Source: Tepidanaerobacteraceae bacterium (lineage in GTDB: Bacteria > Bacillota > Thermosediminibacteria > Thermosediminibacterales > Tepidanaerobacteraceae). From it: a stretch of 64,000 bases of DNA. The stretch lies in contig JANLFP010000007.1 in the NCBI GenBank assembly GCA_024655905.1, positions 1 to 64,000 of the forward strand. The letters run 5' to 3'. The position numbers and the translations under genes are program-made. Below, piece after piece: positions 42,102 to 51,772 of this stretch; the stretch's first letter is position 1; every line of letters begins with the position of its first letter. The notes under the pieces were generated by a model, which had not been told where the DNA came from, ran no database searches, and saw only the letters and a list, made by a program, of their open reading frames with translations.

Positions 42102-44192
42102 ATGAAAAAACCGGGAATTTTTTTGAAAAAGGCATTCCTGGCTGCACTTATTGCGGCGGCATTGGCCCTGACGAGCTTTATCCAGGCATTTGCGGCGAAC
42201 ATGAACTTCAAGGATATCACAGCATCAAAATACGATTGGGCAAGACCTTACATAGAAAAAATGTATCTCAATGACATAGTGAAAGGCGTAGATGCCGCAG
42301 GCACCAAATTCGCTCCGGACAGCAGCATAAAGAGGGATGAGATAGTAACCATGATAATAAGGCTCATGGGCCTGGAGGAAGAAGCTAAATCCAAAAGCCT
42401 CCCGGCGGATTTTCCGAAAGCATCTTCCGTCCCCGCATGGGCCAGGGGGTACGTGGCCGAAGCCGTGGAAAAGGGAATTATTTCGGGAAAGGATCTGACA
42501 GATTTCAGAGCGGAAGAAAATGCGAAGAGGTACGAGGTGGCCATTTTTGCGGTTAAGGCCCTGGGACTTGAAGAACAAGTCCAGAGCATGAAAAATGTTG
42601 ACCTGACCTTTACAGATACATATGCCATTCCGCTGGAAGCCAGGGCTTACGTCCAGGCCGCCGTGGAAAACGGAATAATCAAGGGGTTTCCGGAAGCAGA
42701 CGGCAAGTATAGCTTCAAACCCAACGACAACCTTACACGGGCTCAGGCGGCTGTGATATTGAGCAATCTTTCCAAAAAACTGGGCAGCAAAAGCATGATT
42801 GCAGGCGTTGTGCAGGATGTGGATTCGATTCTTTTGCCGTCCATTACGATCAAAATTTCAAATGGAAATTTCGTGACGTACAATGTCGACGATTCCACAT
42901 CCATTTATAGGGAAAGTGACCAGGGCTCCATGGCAAAAATATCGCTCAGCGGCATAAAGGCGGGCGACAGCGTAGCCGTCATCACTGCTGCAGCAGGAAC
43001 GAGCAAGGCGGCATATATAGAAGTGCTTTCCGGCGCCTCTACCGCCACTGCCGAGGGTACTCCAGTCGAAGGAACCATAAAAGATATAGATGCGGCTGGC
43101 AACATGCTGACCGTGGAGCGGACAGGCGGCACGGATATGGTGCTGACCGTAAAAAGCAGTACAAAAGTATATGTTGACGGAAAATCGGTTTTACTGAGCG
43201 ACCTGGCGGCAGGCCAGCCTGTAAAAGTCTATGTGGCGGGGGCTGACGTCACAAGAATCGAAGCGCAAAGCGTGGAAAAAACGGTGAAGGGCATACTCAG
43301 AACCTTGCCTTTCGCATCAAACAGCACGCTTGTTATTAAAAATGATGATACGGGCAAGAGCGAAGCATATACCGTTGCCAGCAGCGTCAGCGTCAAAAAA
43401 GACGGCAAGAGCGCCGGCCTTTCGGACCTTGCGCTCGACGACATGGCCATCATCACCATAGCCGGGAGCAAGGTTATAAAGATAGAAGCCGAGAGCGAGA
43501 CAAAATACGTAAGCGGCACCATAAAAGCCATCAGCTTTTCCGGCAAAAACCCGGTGATCACCGTAGAGGATGAAGATGGCGATGATGCGGATTATGAAGT
43601 GGATGAGGATGCATACATAAAGAGAAACAGCAAATCTGCAAAAATAAGCGATTTGAAAAAGGGAGATGCCGCGGACCTCACCCTGGAATACAATGTTGTG
43701 GTAGAAATCAAGGCAAAAAGCGTGAAGAGGGATATAAGCGGGACCGTCAAATCCATAACCATTGCCGATACTTCTCAGGTGACGATAACGGATGAACAAG
43801 GCGAAGATTATACATTTAATATAACCTCGGATACTGAGATTTTGCAGGATAGAAAAGAAATTACGGTATACGATCTCAGGGCAGGATATTATCTCGACAT
43901 GGAAGTGGAAGGCGACGATGCTCTGAGCATAGATGTCACTACCCGCCAGGTGAGAAGCAGAATCGAAGGAATCGTCCAGTATATTCACAAGGACGCCAAG
44001 GTCATAGTGGTGAAGGATGCTGACAAGAATACGAAGGAAATTCACTATACCAGCGATACGGTATTCTACAGGTCAACCGATAAAATCAGTATTAACAAGG
44101 TGGATATTGGAGATCAAATAATCGCCACGGGAAAGTATGACAATGGTCTGTTTTTTGCAGAAACCATTATTGATTTGACGGTTTCCGAATGA
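42102..44192 (+). CDS. SLH-domain cell-surface protein 2 with repeated beta domains
   Basis: The start at 42102 lies 7 nt after GGAGG; upstream in-frame ATGs lack a site. The 696-residue protein has a signal peptide (FLAALIAAALALTSFIQAFA-A) and three SLH repeats (about 28-225). At least six similar modules of about 75 residues follow, each with a 'G.IK.I….. ITVED..G….Y.V….I..DGK.A.LSDL..GD.v.v.' pattern (for example …SGTVKSITIADTSQVTITDEQG…). Such DUF5666-like tandem domains form a rod outside the wall. It is rich in Asp, Glu and Lys. Function is structural as far as can be seen. Confidence 0.9.
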   Translation: MKKPGIFLKKAFLAALIAAALALTSFIQAFAANMNFKDITASKYDWARPYIEKMYLNDIVKGVDAAGTKFAPDSSIKRDEIVTMIIRLMGLEEEAKSKSLPADFPKASSVPAWARGYVAEAVEKGIISGKDLTDFRAEENAKRYEVAIFAVKALGLEEQVQSMKNVDLTFTDTYAIPLEARAYVQAAVENGIIKGFPEADGKYSFKPNDNLTRAQAAVILSNLSKKLGSKSMIAGVVQDVDSILLPSITIKISNGNFVTYNVDDSTSIYRESDQGSMAKISLSGIKAGDSVAVITAAAGTSKAAYIEVLSGASTATAEGTPVEGTIKDIDAAGNMLTVERTGGTDMVLTVKSSTKVYVDGKSVLLSDLAAGQPVKVYVAGADVTRIEAQSVEKTVKGILRTLPFASNSTLVIKNDDTGKSEAYTVASSVSVKKDGKSAGLSDLALDDMAIITIAGSKVIKIEAESETKYVSGTIKAISFSGKNPVITVEDEDGDDADYEVDEDAYIKRNSKSAKISDLKKGDAADLTLEYNVVVEIKAKSVKRDISGTVKSITIADTSQVTITDEQGEDYTFNITSDTEILQDRKEITVYDLRAGYYLDMEVEGDDALSIDVTTRQVRSRIEGIVQYIHKDAKVIVVKDADKNTKEIHYTSDTVFYRSTDKISINKVDIGDQIIATGKYDNGLFFAETIIDLTVSE

Positions 44193-44206
44193 GAAGAGGA
44201 TAAGCG

Positions 44207-45109
44207 ATGAAAACAACAAGAGCCACAAATAAACAGCCGGTACTGATAGCGGGCGGGCAGACAAACCCATCCCTGCTGGCGTTCATGCTGACATTTATTA
44301 TTATTTTTGCTCTAAGTTTTGAACATGTTTTTGCCCTAGGGTTTTCTGACACTGAGGGTAATTTTGCAGAAATGGAGATTTCCATGCTCCGGGCTAAAGG
44401 CATAGTAAACGGCGACGGAACAAACTTTTTTCCCGGAAAGCACGTAACCAGGGCGGAATTTGCAAAGATGCTGGTGGTCGCACTGGGTTACGAGGCCGAT
44501 GCAGAAGAAATAAAAAATTATCCTGCGGTTTTTTCAGATATCAATGGGCATTGGGCAGAGGGATTCATAACAGAGGCATGGGAGCTTGGCATAGCCGGGG
44601 GTGAAGGAACGCGATTTTTTCCCGACAGGAGCATAAACAGAGCAGAAATGGTGACAATGCTATTCAGGGCTTTCCGCATTGCTGCGGATAGCAATGCGGA
44701 AAAAAACCGGCAGATGCTTGCAAAATTCAAAGACCGGGCCGATATTCCCTCATGGGCAGCGTCTTATGTGGCAATGGCTTCGGAAAAAGGCATAACCAGC
44801 GGCACGCCGGAGGGGTTGTTCGAGCCCCTCCGGCCGGCTTCTCGGGCGGAAGCAGCCAAAGTCCTGGCTGCTGCAGCGGCGCAGCAGGGATACATATACG
44901 ACTACATAGGCATTCTTGGGATGTCCGATGGGAAGCCCGGAGAAATAAGTTTGGCGATAGACGGTGTTTCGGTGGATTTTCAATTGTCTGCTGACGCAGA
45001 GGCGTATAAGAATCGCGAAAAAGTAGAAATAAAGGATTTAAAAGGCAGAAAGGTCTATATAGTATTGAAGGATGAGAAAGTGGCATTTATTAAGGAAGCC
45101 GGGGAATGA
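44207..45109 (+). CDS. SLH-domain protein 3
   Basis: The 300-residue protein has an N-terminal hydrophobic segment at an unusual distance (LLAFMLTFIIIFALSFEHVFA at about 22-42) and three SLH repeats filling most of the chain (FSDTEGNFAEMEISMLRAKGIVNGDGTNFFPGKHVTRAEFAKML…, …FSDINGHWAEGFITEAWELGIAGGEG…, …ADIPSWAASYVAMASEKGITSGTPEG…). A short beta domain ends it. The stop overlaps the ATG of the protease gene (ATGA), so the two are coupled and the SLH protein may tether or present the protease. Confidence 0.9.
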   Translation: MKTTRATNKQPVLIAGGQTNPSLLAFMLTFIIIFALSFEHVFALGFSDTEGNFAEMEISMLRAKGIVNGDGTNFFPGKHVTRAEFAKMLVVALGYEADAEEIKNYPAVFSDINGHWAEGFITEAWELGIAGGEGTRFFPDRSINRAEMVTMLFRAFRIAADSNAEKNRQMLAKFKDRADIPSWAASYVAMASEKGITSGTPEGLFEPLRPASRAEAAKVLAAAAAQQGYIYDYIGILGMSDGKPGEISLAIDGVSVDFQLSADAEAYKNREKVEIKDLKGRKVYIVLKDEKVAFIKEAGE

Positions 45110-48100
45110 TAAGCGTGTTAAAAAGACATGAGGCATCGATGCGAAAAATATTTATATCGGCGGCGGCTTTTATATTTTTTATTTGCGCTCCGGCGCTGGC
45201 ACTGGAAACCACCCCCAATTACGACGTAAATGCAGGGATGAAGGAATCGCTGGCAGACATAAGGGCGGATGCATTCAGAAAAAACACCGGGGCAGACGGC
45301 CGCGGAATAAAGGTAGCGGTAATAGACACGGGCATTGATGCGAGCCATCCGGACCTTCGCAATACGCCAGATGGAAAGGTAAAGATAGTGGATTATGCGG
45401 ATTTTACCGATGAAGGGCTGGTAGATACAAAATTTTCGGCAGGTGCGGTGAACGGCATCCTTTCATTCGAGGGCAAAAAATACAATGTATCGGGCATACA
45501 ATCAAAAAGCGGCGTGTTTCATATCGGATTTCTTTCGGAAAGCCAGCTGGACGAAAAGGGATATATCAATCAGGACTTGAACAGGGATGGCGACAACAGG
45601 GATGTATTCGGAGTGCTCCTGGCGGATCAGATTCTGCCGGGAATATACGATACAGCATATGTGGATACCGATTTAAATTATGATTTCAGCGATGAGAAGC
45701 CTATGAAGACATACAACAATGGCTTTCAATGGGCGAATTTCGGCAAAGACAACCCGAGCACGGAATATGTGGAGGAATCATCATTTGTCGTTTCGGAAAT
45801 CAGCCCAACAGGAGATATGGCAAAACTGAGCTTTGATGGAAACGGTCACGGCACCCATGTGGCGGGAATCATAGGGGCCTGGGGGAATCTAGTGGGCACC
45901 GCGCCGGGAGTGCAGCTGATGGCTATTAAATCCCTCGGGTCGTCCGGCGACGGAAACTGGGACAGTATTGCAGCCGGAGTGGAATATGCAAAAAAACACG
46001 GAGCAGACATAATAAATATCAGCATAGGAAATATTTCTTCATCCAGTGAGGAGCAAATAGCCCAGTCCAGGCTTTTTAAAAAAATATCCCTTGACGGAAA
46101 AACTCTGGTTGTTATGGCAGCAGGCAATACGGGTCCGGGTCTTTCCACAGCGGCCGATGCGGGAGACAGCGATAGCCTGATGACGGTAGGAGCCTATATG
46201 TCACCCGCCCTCTGGGATATTAATTACAATGCAAGAGTTTTTGGAGATACTCTGTGGTATTTTTCCGGAATGGGACCGGCCTTGGGAGGCTCATCCGCAC
46301 CTTCGGTAGTGGCTCCCTCCAGCGTGGTTTCCACTGTTGCGGCATGGGACAGCGGCGGATATTTTTTAATGGACGGCACCAGCATGGCTGCTCCCTTCAT
46401 ATCGGGAAGTGCAGCTCTTCTGCTTCAGGAGGCGAAAGAGGAAGGGATCGCTGTTTCGCCCTCAGCGCTGAAAAAAGCTCTGGAGCAAGGAGCGAGAAAA
46501 TTGGATGGCTATCTTCAGATTGAGCAGGGGAATGGCCTCATTGATGTAATGAATGCATGGAATTTGCTGAAAAATAGCGGTTTGAAGCAGTCAATGGGCC
46601 AGAGCGTGGAGATTAAAATTCCCGAAAGCCCCGGATATAAAGGCGGCATCTTCTTGAGAAACGCATTGATTGGAAAATTTGATATATTTTTGACGAATAT
46701 GACCACTTCAGTATTGAAATTGAAACTGGAGCAGGATCAGAAATGGGTGGAAACGGATAAGGACAATTTGCTTCTTCCAAGAGGAAAACCACGCCGGGTT
46801 ACGATTTCATATGATTTTCCGGAAAGGCCCGGTCTTTACATCGCCAGGACAACGGCATATTCGTCAAACACAAGAGAACCAGAAGCGAGTTTTCTAACGA
46901 CAGCAGTGGTGCCCTATGATTTGAGCGGTTCCAGCTCGATGAATTTTAAAAACTCGCTTTCTCCGGCCAGATGGGAGCGCTACTTTTTCAAAACATTGCC
47001 GGGAATGTCGGAATTGAGCTTTGATATAGGCGTCATAAAAGAAAAGAATAATGCGATGGGGCGTGCTCTTTTATACATTTACGACCCTGACGGGAAAAAA
47101 GTCTTTGAAGATTATGCGGGTTCGGATTATATATCCCCCAGGAACGGGACATCCTACAGGGTCAAGTTTCCAGCTGCCGGCGTATGGGAAGTTGTGGTTG
47201 TGTCGGATTACAACCTGTCGGATTTTGGAACGGACAAGACCTCCTATAATCTGACGGCGGCTGTTTCGGGGGTTTTTGCTGACGGCGGAAATGTGACTTT
47301 ATACGCAAGCCGGGGGCAGAAGCGAATTTCCCGGGAAATATTGTTGAAAAATGGCAGCAGGGCATTTCGGGGGCATGTGGTGGGATTCGGCCTGGCGGGT
47401 GAAAATCAGGATGTCGTGTCGGATTCCATAATAGTAAACCAGGGAGAACTGGCTCAGGGTCCGTCCTTTAAGGTGCCTCAAAACGCCATGAGCCTGAAAA
47501 TAGAAGTAAAACCCCGAGGTGAATTCGGAGGGGATGTGGACCTTTATCTGTACCGAAAAAATGACAGCACCGGAAAATATGAAGAAATTGCATCGTCAAC
47601 TGGAGTGGATGTGTCGGATGAAAAAATAGAGATGGTGGAGCCTGCTCCGGGAGATTATATAGCGTATATAGATGGTTTTTCCGTTCCGGGCGGCAGCGCC
47701 GCATTCGACATAAAGAGGCAGGTTCTCGCGGATGCTGGCGATATTATTGCAAACGATCCCATTGCCTTTCATCAGCCCGGAACATCATGGAAGGTGAAGC
47801 TAGATATGGCTGTTCCCGATGGCGCTGCGAATTTTTCGGGTTATCTGGCCATAAAAGATGAAAAAGGGAATGAGCTTTCCAGGATTCCGGTGAGGCTCAT
47901 TGTGCAGCAAAGGGAGCTTCTTGTTCAGGCTCTGCCGGGAGGCGGCATTACCGTCCGGGAAAAGGATACCTTAAAGCCCGTAGATGCAACCGCCATTGCA
48001 AATGGAGTAGCATATCCCGTCAAGGGAGGAAGCGTCCGCATGCCCGGACACATCAAAATCAACTCCCTGGAGATATATGATGGAGATTTTGTGACATACG

Positions 48101-48114
48101 GCCAATTGCCGTAA
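45106..48114 (+). CDS. secreted subtilisin-like serine protease (S8)
   Basis: The 1002-residue protein has a signal peptide (IFISAAAFIFFICAPALA). The S8 catalytic triad is complete: Asp in KVAVIDTGIDASHPDL (about residue 73), His in GHGTHVAGIIG and Ser in GTSMAAPFISGSAALL. A large insertion separates Asp and His (about 80-245), as in lactocepin-like enzymes, and about 500 residues of beta-sandwich domains follow the catalytic unit. ATG 45106 overlaps the preceding stop; ATG 45139 (MRKIFIS) would give a shorter signal peptide. It probably processes S-layer or other surface proteins. No propeptide inhibitor domain is clear. Confidence 0.92.
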   Translation: MISVLKRHEASMRKIFISAAAFIFFICAPALALETTPNYDVNAGMKESLADIRADAFRKNTGADGRGIKVAVIDTGIDASHPDLRNTPDGKVKIVDYADFTDEGLVDTKFSAGAVNGILSFEGKKYNVSGIQSKSGVFHIGFLSESQLDEKGYINQDLNRDGDNRDVFGVLLADQILPGIYDTAYVDTDLNYDFSDEKPMKTYNNGFQWANFGKDNPSTEYVEESSFVVSEISPTGDMAKLSFDGNGHGTHVAGIIGAWGNLVGTAPGVQLMAIKSLGSSGDGNWDSIAAGVEYAKKHGADIINISIGNISSSSEEQIAQSRLFKKISLDGKTLVVMAAGNTGPGLSTAADAGDSDSLMTVGAYMSPALWDINYNARVFGDTLWYFSGMGPALGGSSAPSVVAPSSVVSTVAAWDSGGYFLMDGTSMAAPFISGSAALLLQEAKEEGIAVSPSALKKALEQGARKLDGYLQIEQGNGLIDVMNAWNLLKNSGLKQSMGQSVEIKIPESPGYKGGIFLRNALIGKFDIFLTNMTTSVLKLKLEQDQKWVETDKDNLLLPRGKPRRVTISYDFPERPGLYIARTTAYSSNTREPEASFLTTAVVPYDLSGSSSMNFKNSLSPARWERYFFKTLPGMSELSFDIGVIKEKNNAMGRALLYIYDPDGKKVFEDYAGSDYISPRNGTSYRVKFPAAGVWEVVVVSDYNLSDFGTDKTSYNLTAAVSGVFADGGNVTLYASRGQKRISREILLKNGSRAFRGHVVGFGLAGENQDVVSDSIIVNQGELAQGPSFKVPQNAMSLKIEVKPRGEFGGDVDLYLYRKNDSTGKYEEIASSTGVDVSDEKIEMVEPAPGDYIAYIDGFSVPGGSAAFDIKRQVLADAGDIIANDPIAFHQPGTSWKVKLDMAVPDGAANFSGYLAIKDEKGNELSRIPVRLIVQQRELLVQALPGGGITVREKDTLKPVDATAIANGVAYPVKGGSVRMPGHIKINSLEIYDGDFVTYGQLP

Positions 48115-48169
48115 AGATACAAATCATGAGATATATTAGTTAAAAAATTTAATAAATTATAAACGTCAA

Positions 48170-48198
48170 GGAGGAAATTTAATATTTGTATAGAATAA
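48170..48198 (+). promoter_or_regulatory. sigma-H-type promoter of the phosphorelay-like pair
   Basis: GGAGGAAAT at 48170-48178, an 11-bp spacer and ATAGAATAA at 48190-48198 fit the sigma-H consensus RNAGGAWWT-N11-RNNGAATWW at every position. It lies about 130 bp before the response-regulator start. In Bacillus, spo0F is transcribed from a sigma-H promoter. Confidence 0.65.
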
Positions 48199-48326
48199 TA
48201 TATTTTGTTGGTACTCAGTGATATTTTGAGTATAAATATTTGCAAACACTGTCGGGAGGCGATGGTTTCAAAAAACCGGAAGAATAATTATTGAGAGAGA
48301 TAGCCAAATAAGGGGGATGGAAGTCT

Positions 48327-48758
48327 GTGGAAAGATGCAAGGTAATGGTTGTGGATGACCAGCTGTGGGTTAGGACCATGCTGCTGGAGGCACTTTCTTC
48401 TTCGGGGTATTTGACTTTCGGTGCCGCAAACGGCAGGGAAGCTTTGCGCATGATGCATATGGAAAAGCCGGACATAGCTTTAATTGACATGACCATTCCG
48501 GGGATTGACGGCTTCGCCCTTTTGGCACATTTAAAGGATGAAAAGCCCGAGATGGCTACGATTCTCATGTCCGGAAATTCAGACGAAGATTGTATAAGAC
48601 GTGCCAGAAAAGAAGGGGCATGCGGCTATCTTGTGAAGCCTTTCGATATGGAAGAGCTAAAGAGTCTCCTTGCAAGGATTTCGACAACATTAGATATGGC
48701 AGCGAGAGGAGAAGTCAGATGGACGATGGACTCCAGGGAAGGTCAAATGATTTCGTAA
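48327..48758 (+). CDS. single-domain response regulator, Spo0F-like
   Basis: The 143-residue protein is a lone receiver domain: acidic pocket VVDDQLWVR, phospho-acceptor Asp in IALIDMTIPGIDGF (about residue 55), Thr/Ser in LMSGNSD, and Lys in GYLVKPFDMEEL. There is no output domain, as in Spo0F/CheY. A GTG start follows AAGGGGGAT. The next gene, a histidine kinase, starts inside this gene, so both are made together. It probably passes phosphate in a sporulation-type relay. Confidence 0.88.
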   Translation: MERCKVMVVDDQLWVRTMLLEALSSSGYLTFGAANGREALRMMHMEKPDIALIDMTIPGIDGFALLAHLKDEKPEMATILMSGNSDEDCIRRARKEGACGYLVKPFDMEELKSLLARISTTLDMAARGEVRWTMDSREGQMIS

Positions 48759-49684
48759 ATTATGCGCGTGTTTATGAAGAAACATTCACGGAAAACATCC
48801 ATTCAATCAGTGATGACCCGCCTATTATGGTCAAAGAGGGAAAGCATCTGGTTTTCATAAAAACGGCAGAGGATGGCGAGAGCGAAGACGAGCCGCAGGT
48901 TTTCGATGTTACAACTTCTTTAGTGGAAGGATTCGGGGGTCATCTTGGAGCGATAATAACGTATGAAGACAAGAGTGAACGCGAAAAACTTCACAAGAAT
49001 GTGTCAAAGCTGAAAGATTTAAATACGGTCGAAGAACTGGCTGCCAGTGCCGTTCACGAAATTAAGAACCCCATATTTTCCATCAGGGGCTTTTTGCGGT
49101 TGCTTGAAAACAGCCTGACGCAGGACGACAAACGAAGAGAATATACACGGATAATGATTGCCGAACTGGATCGCCTGTCCAAGCTGGCCGATGATTTTCT
49201 CATGCTGACAAAAAGCCAGGGGAAAAAAGGGGATTATGTTTTTGCGGACAGGATACTAATGGAAGTGCTGAAGTTTTTCGAGCCCAGATTCGATTTAATA
49301 GGGATTTCATGCCATTTCGAGACGGGCGATGAAATCGCGCCGGTTTATATAGATGCGGATCAGTTAAAGCAGGTATTTATAAATATAATTCAGAATGCCA
49401 TCGACGCCATGCCGGCTGGAGGGAATATTTATGTGGGTGTTTATTCGAAAAATAAAGATGTGATAATCGAAATAAAAGATGAGGGCTCTGGCATAAAAAA
49501 AGAAGATGAAGGCAATATATTCAAGCCCTTTTTCACCACGAAGGAAAATGGTACAGGCCTTGGCCTTTTCATATCAAAACGAATTATCCGCAGCTACAGA
49601 GGAACCATAGAATTCAAATCCGAAGAAGGGCATGGCGCTACATTCATTATAAAAATCCCCGCAAGCAGCGCGGTGGTGGAATAA
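48719..49684 (+). CDS. soluble sensor histidine kinase, sporulation-kinase-like
   Basis: The start at 48719 lies after GAGAGGAG, overlapping the regulator gene by 40 bp. The 321-residue protein has no membrane segment. An N-terminal PAS-like region (about 15-85) is followed by an H-box ASAVHEIKNPIFSIRGFLRLLE (about 100-121), N-box NIIQNAIDAMPAGG, G1 IKDEGSGI, F-box FKPFFTTK and G2 GTGLGLFISKRI. The ELAASAVHEIKNPI form of the H-box is that of the KinA-E kinases. With the preceding regulator it forms a probable phosphorelay input module. Confidence 0.9.
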   Translation: MDDGLQGRSNDFVNYARVYEETFTENIHSISDDPPIMVKEGKHLVFIKTAEDGESEDEPQVFDVTTSLVEGFGGHLGAIITYEDKSEREKLHKNVSKLKDLNTVEELAASAVHEIKNPIFSIRGFLRLLENSLTQDDKRREYTRIMIAELDRLSKLADDFLMLTKSQGKKGDYVFADRILMEVLKFFEPRFDLIGISCHFETGDEIAPVYIDADQLKQVFINIIQNAIDAMPAGGNIYVGVYSKNKDVIIEIKDEGSGIKKEDEGNIFKPFFTTKENGTGLGLFISKRIIRSYRGTIEFKSEEGHGATFIIKIPASSAVVE

Positions 49685-49704
49685 TTGACCTTGATTTTCA
49701 AATA

Positions 49705-49802
49705 TTGACGCGGCAAGATATTAATGGTATAATTACATTCAAAAGGCAAATCCTCCTCGGTGTATCCATAAAAAGGAGGCCCTTCACGGGTCTCCTTTTT
49801 TA
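49705..49802 (+). promoter_or_regulatory. rho leader: promoter and attenuator-like hairpins
   Basis: TTGACG (49705-49710), 17 bp and TATAAT (49728-49733) form a promoter. About 35 bp downstream of the likely start is an intrinsic terminator (AAAAAGGAGGCCC-TTCA-CGGGTCTCCTTTTTT, 49770-49802). TCCTCC at about 49751-49756 can pair with the GGAGG of the terminator's 5' arm, so two exclusive structures are possible. A small RNA of about 60 nt or controlled read-through into rho is implied. Confidence 0.5.
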
Positions 49803-50020
49803 GAGATTGTTCATTATTGCATAATTTTCCCATCTTTGAGCATAATCTTGATAGAATCGCCTTTCAGATTTCCCCGCTAGGCAAATCAGGGTTTTGCGCC
49901 GAACTGTTGGAATCTGCTGTTCGGAATTTCCTCCGTTCAACCTCCGGTTTATTGTTTATAATGTGCGAAAACATTGCGTGAAAATTGCACATTTTTATTA
50001 ATATGAAAAGGAGTGAAAAT
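49803..50020. other. rho 5' untranslated region
   Basis: No gene is evident. The hairpin CCGAACTGTT…CTGTTCGG lies at about 49900-49925, and TTTATAAT at 49955 could be the -10 of a second promoter. Confidence 0.4.
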
Positions 50021-51286
50021 TTGTTAATTACTGAACTTGAGAAGAAAACCATTGCGGAGCTGCATGAAATAGCAAAAGACAAGAAAATACCGGGCTACTA
50101 TAAGTACCGAAAACGCGAACTAATTATAAAAATCATGGAAACCATGGCTGAAGAGCCAGGAGACGTCATGGCGGAAGGCGTTCTTGAAGTTTTGCCGGAT
50201 GGATACGGTTTTTTGCGCATAGAAAATTATCTTCCATCGGATGAGGATATATATATTTCCCCATCGCAGATCCGTCGCTTCCACTTGAGGACCGGAGATA
50301 TGATTTCCGGCAAGATACGACCTCCCAAGGAAGGGGAGAAATACAGGGCCATTTTGCAAATATCTGCGGTAAATGGTCTTGACCCGGAGCATGCGGTGGG
50401 ACGATTCCACTTCGATTCACTCACACCAATCTTTCCCCAGCCCAGACTAACCCTGGAGAACGACCCCCAGGACCTTTCCACCAGGATAATAGACATAATA
50501 TCGCCCATAGGCAAGGGCCAGAGGGCACTCATTGTTTCTCCGCCCAAAGCGGGGAAAACCATGATGCTCAAAAATATAGCCAATGCACTTGCAAGAAACC
50601 ATCCCGATGTGCAATTAATAGTGCTTTTGATCGATGAAAGGCCGGAAGAGGTAACGGATATCAGGCGCTCTGTGGAAGGAGAAGTGGTTAGTTCCACGTT
50701 TGACGAACTGCCCGAAAACCACTTGAGAGTGGCGGATATGGTGCTGGAGAGGGCCCAGAGGCTGGTGGAAAGCAAAAGGGACGTGGTGATTCTGCTGGAC
50801 AGCATTACGCGCCTGGCCAGAGCCAATAATCTTGTGGTCCCTCCCACGGGCAGGACTTTATCCGGGGGATTGGATCCCAGCGCGCTGCACAAGCCAAAGA
50901 GGTTTTTCGGAGCAGCCAGAAATATAGAAGAAGGCGGCAGCCTGACCATAATAGCCACCGCCCTTGTGGAAACTGGCAGCCGCATGGACGATGTCATATA
51001 TGAGGAATTCAAGGGTACAGGCAATATGGAAATACATCTCGACAGGAAACTGGCGGAGCGCAGGGTATACCCGGCAATAGACATAAAAAAATCAGGCACG
51101 CGCCGGGAAGAACTCCTGTTGTCAAAAGACGAACTGGAGGCCGTGTGGGTGCTGAGGAAAGCCCTTGCTTCTCTGGATACAGTAGAAGCCGCCACCACCC
51201 TCATAAATCGTCTTAAAAGGGCAAAGACCAATAGGGAATTTTTTGAAAACCTGGCAGCCACGGTAAATGAGATGCAGCTTGCATGA
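50021..51286 (+). CDS. rho: transcription termination factor Rho
   Basis: The TTG at 50021 is used because AAGGAG lies 7 nt upstream; it gives [34 protein letters not shown], the usual Rho N-terminus. The 421-residue protein has the Rho-N helix bundle, the cold-shock RNA-binding domain ([14 protein letters not shown]…[16 protein letters not shown]), and the RecA-like hexamer domain with Walker A SPPKAGKT, Walker [17 protein letters not shown] and the R-loop region. It is ATP-dependent and terminates transcription on unstructured C-rich RNA. Confidence 0.96.
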   Translation: MLITELEKKTIAELHEIAKDKKIPGYYKYRKRELIIKIMETMAEEPGDVMAEGVLEVLPDGYGFLRIENYLPSDEDIYISPSQIRRFHLRTGDMISGKIRPPKEGEKYRAILQISAVNGLDPEHAVGRFHFDSLTPIFPQPRLTLENDPQDLSTRIIDIISPIGKGQRALIVSPPKAGKTMMLKNIANALARNHPDVQLIVLLIDERPEEVTDIRRSVEGEVVSSTFDELPENHLRVADMVLERAQRLVESKRDVVILLDSITRLARANNLVVPPTGRTLSGGLDPSALHKPKRFFGAARNIEEGGSLTIIATALVETGSRMDDVIYEEFKGTGNMEIHLDRKLAERRVYPAIDIKKSGTRREELLLSKDELEAVWVLRKALASLDTVEAATTLINRLKRAKTNREFFENLAATVNEMQLA

Positions 51287-51382
51287 ATATGATTGAGAAG
51301 GCCAATATTGGCTCGAAAAGCGAAATCAGGCGCATTGCCGGACGCATTATGAAGCTTGCGGTTTGGCCGCAGCTTCAGGCAA

Positions 51383-51763
51383 TCATAGAATCAATTCTTG
51401 CTCTGGGCGGCCCGCCGTATGCATTTTGCAATCTTTTGATTGATGGAGGTAGCCTTTTGATATGAGTTTTTCGATATGCTGCCTCATTTTTTCTTCCAAA
51501 TTGATATGATAGTTCTCCTCCAGCACGAACATCATGGATACTGCTACCTGCGCCACATCCAAAAGCTCTCTGGCCATCCTGTCCACCGCTTCCTTTTCAT
51601 CCATCATGACTTTTTCACCGCTCTGGCCGCGGAACTTACCGATGGCCTGGGCCAGCTCACCGGCTTCCTCCATGAGCTTCAAGGCGGTGGATTCGAGAGT
51701 TGGAGTAAGGCCGTTCAATTTGGGAAGGCTTATGACTTTGAAGCTATTTTTGTCCCATTCCAT
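51383..51763 (-). CDS. MazG-like NTP pyrophosphohydrolase
   Basis: The 126-residue protein has the MazG-like motif: EEAGELAQAIGKFRG, where EExxE binds metal, followed by EAVDRMARELLDVAQVAVSMM with the second acidic pair. Such all-alpha pyrophosphatases clear non-canonical NTPs. It ends in a non-conserved basic tail. It is next to the gene at 51773 in the same direction (10 bp apart). It is a full-length relative of the kind of gene truncated at 27659. Confidence 0.8.
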   Translation of the reverse strand: MEWDKNSFKVISLPKLNGLTPTLESTALKLMEEAGELAQAIGKFRGQSGEKVMMDEKEAVDRMARELLDVAQVAVSMMFVLEENYHINLEEKMRQHIEKLISKGYLHQSKDCKMHTAGRPEQELIL

Positions 51764-51772
51764 ATTTTCATC

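Noticed and set aside
50227-51261. 344-codon open frame antisense to rho
   Set aside because: It is the reverse of a highly conserved gene, has a Ser/Ala-rich low-information product and no start signals.
51283-51465. 60-codon plus-strand frame after rho
   Set aside because: It overlaps the 3' part of the MazG-like gene on the other strand and has no ribosome-binding site or recognisable product.
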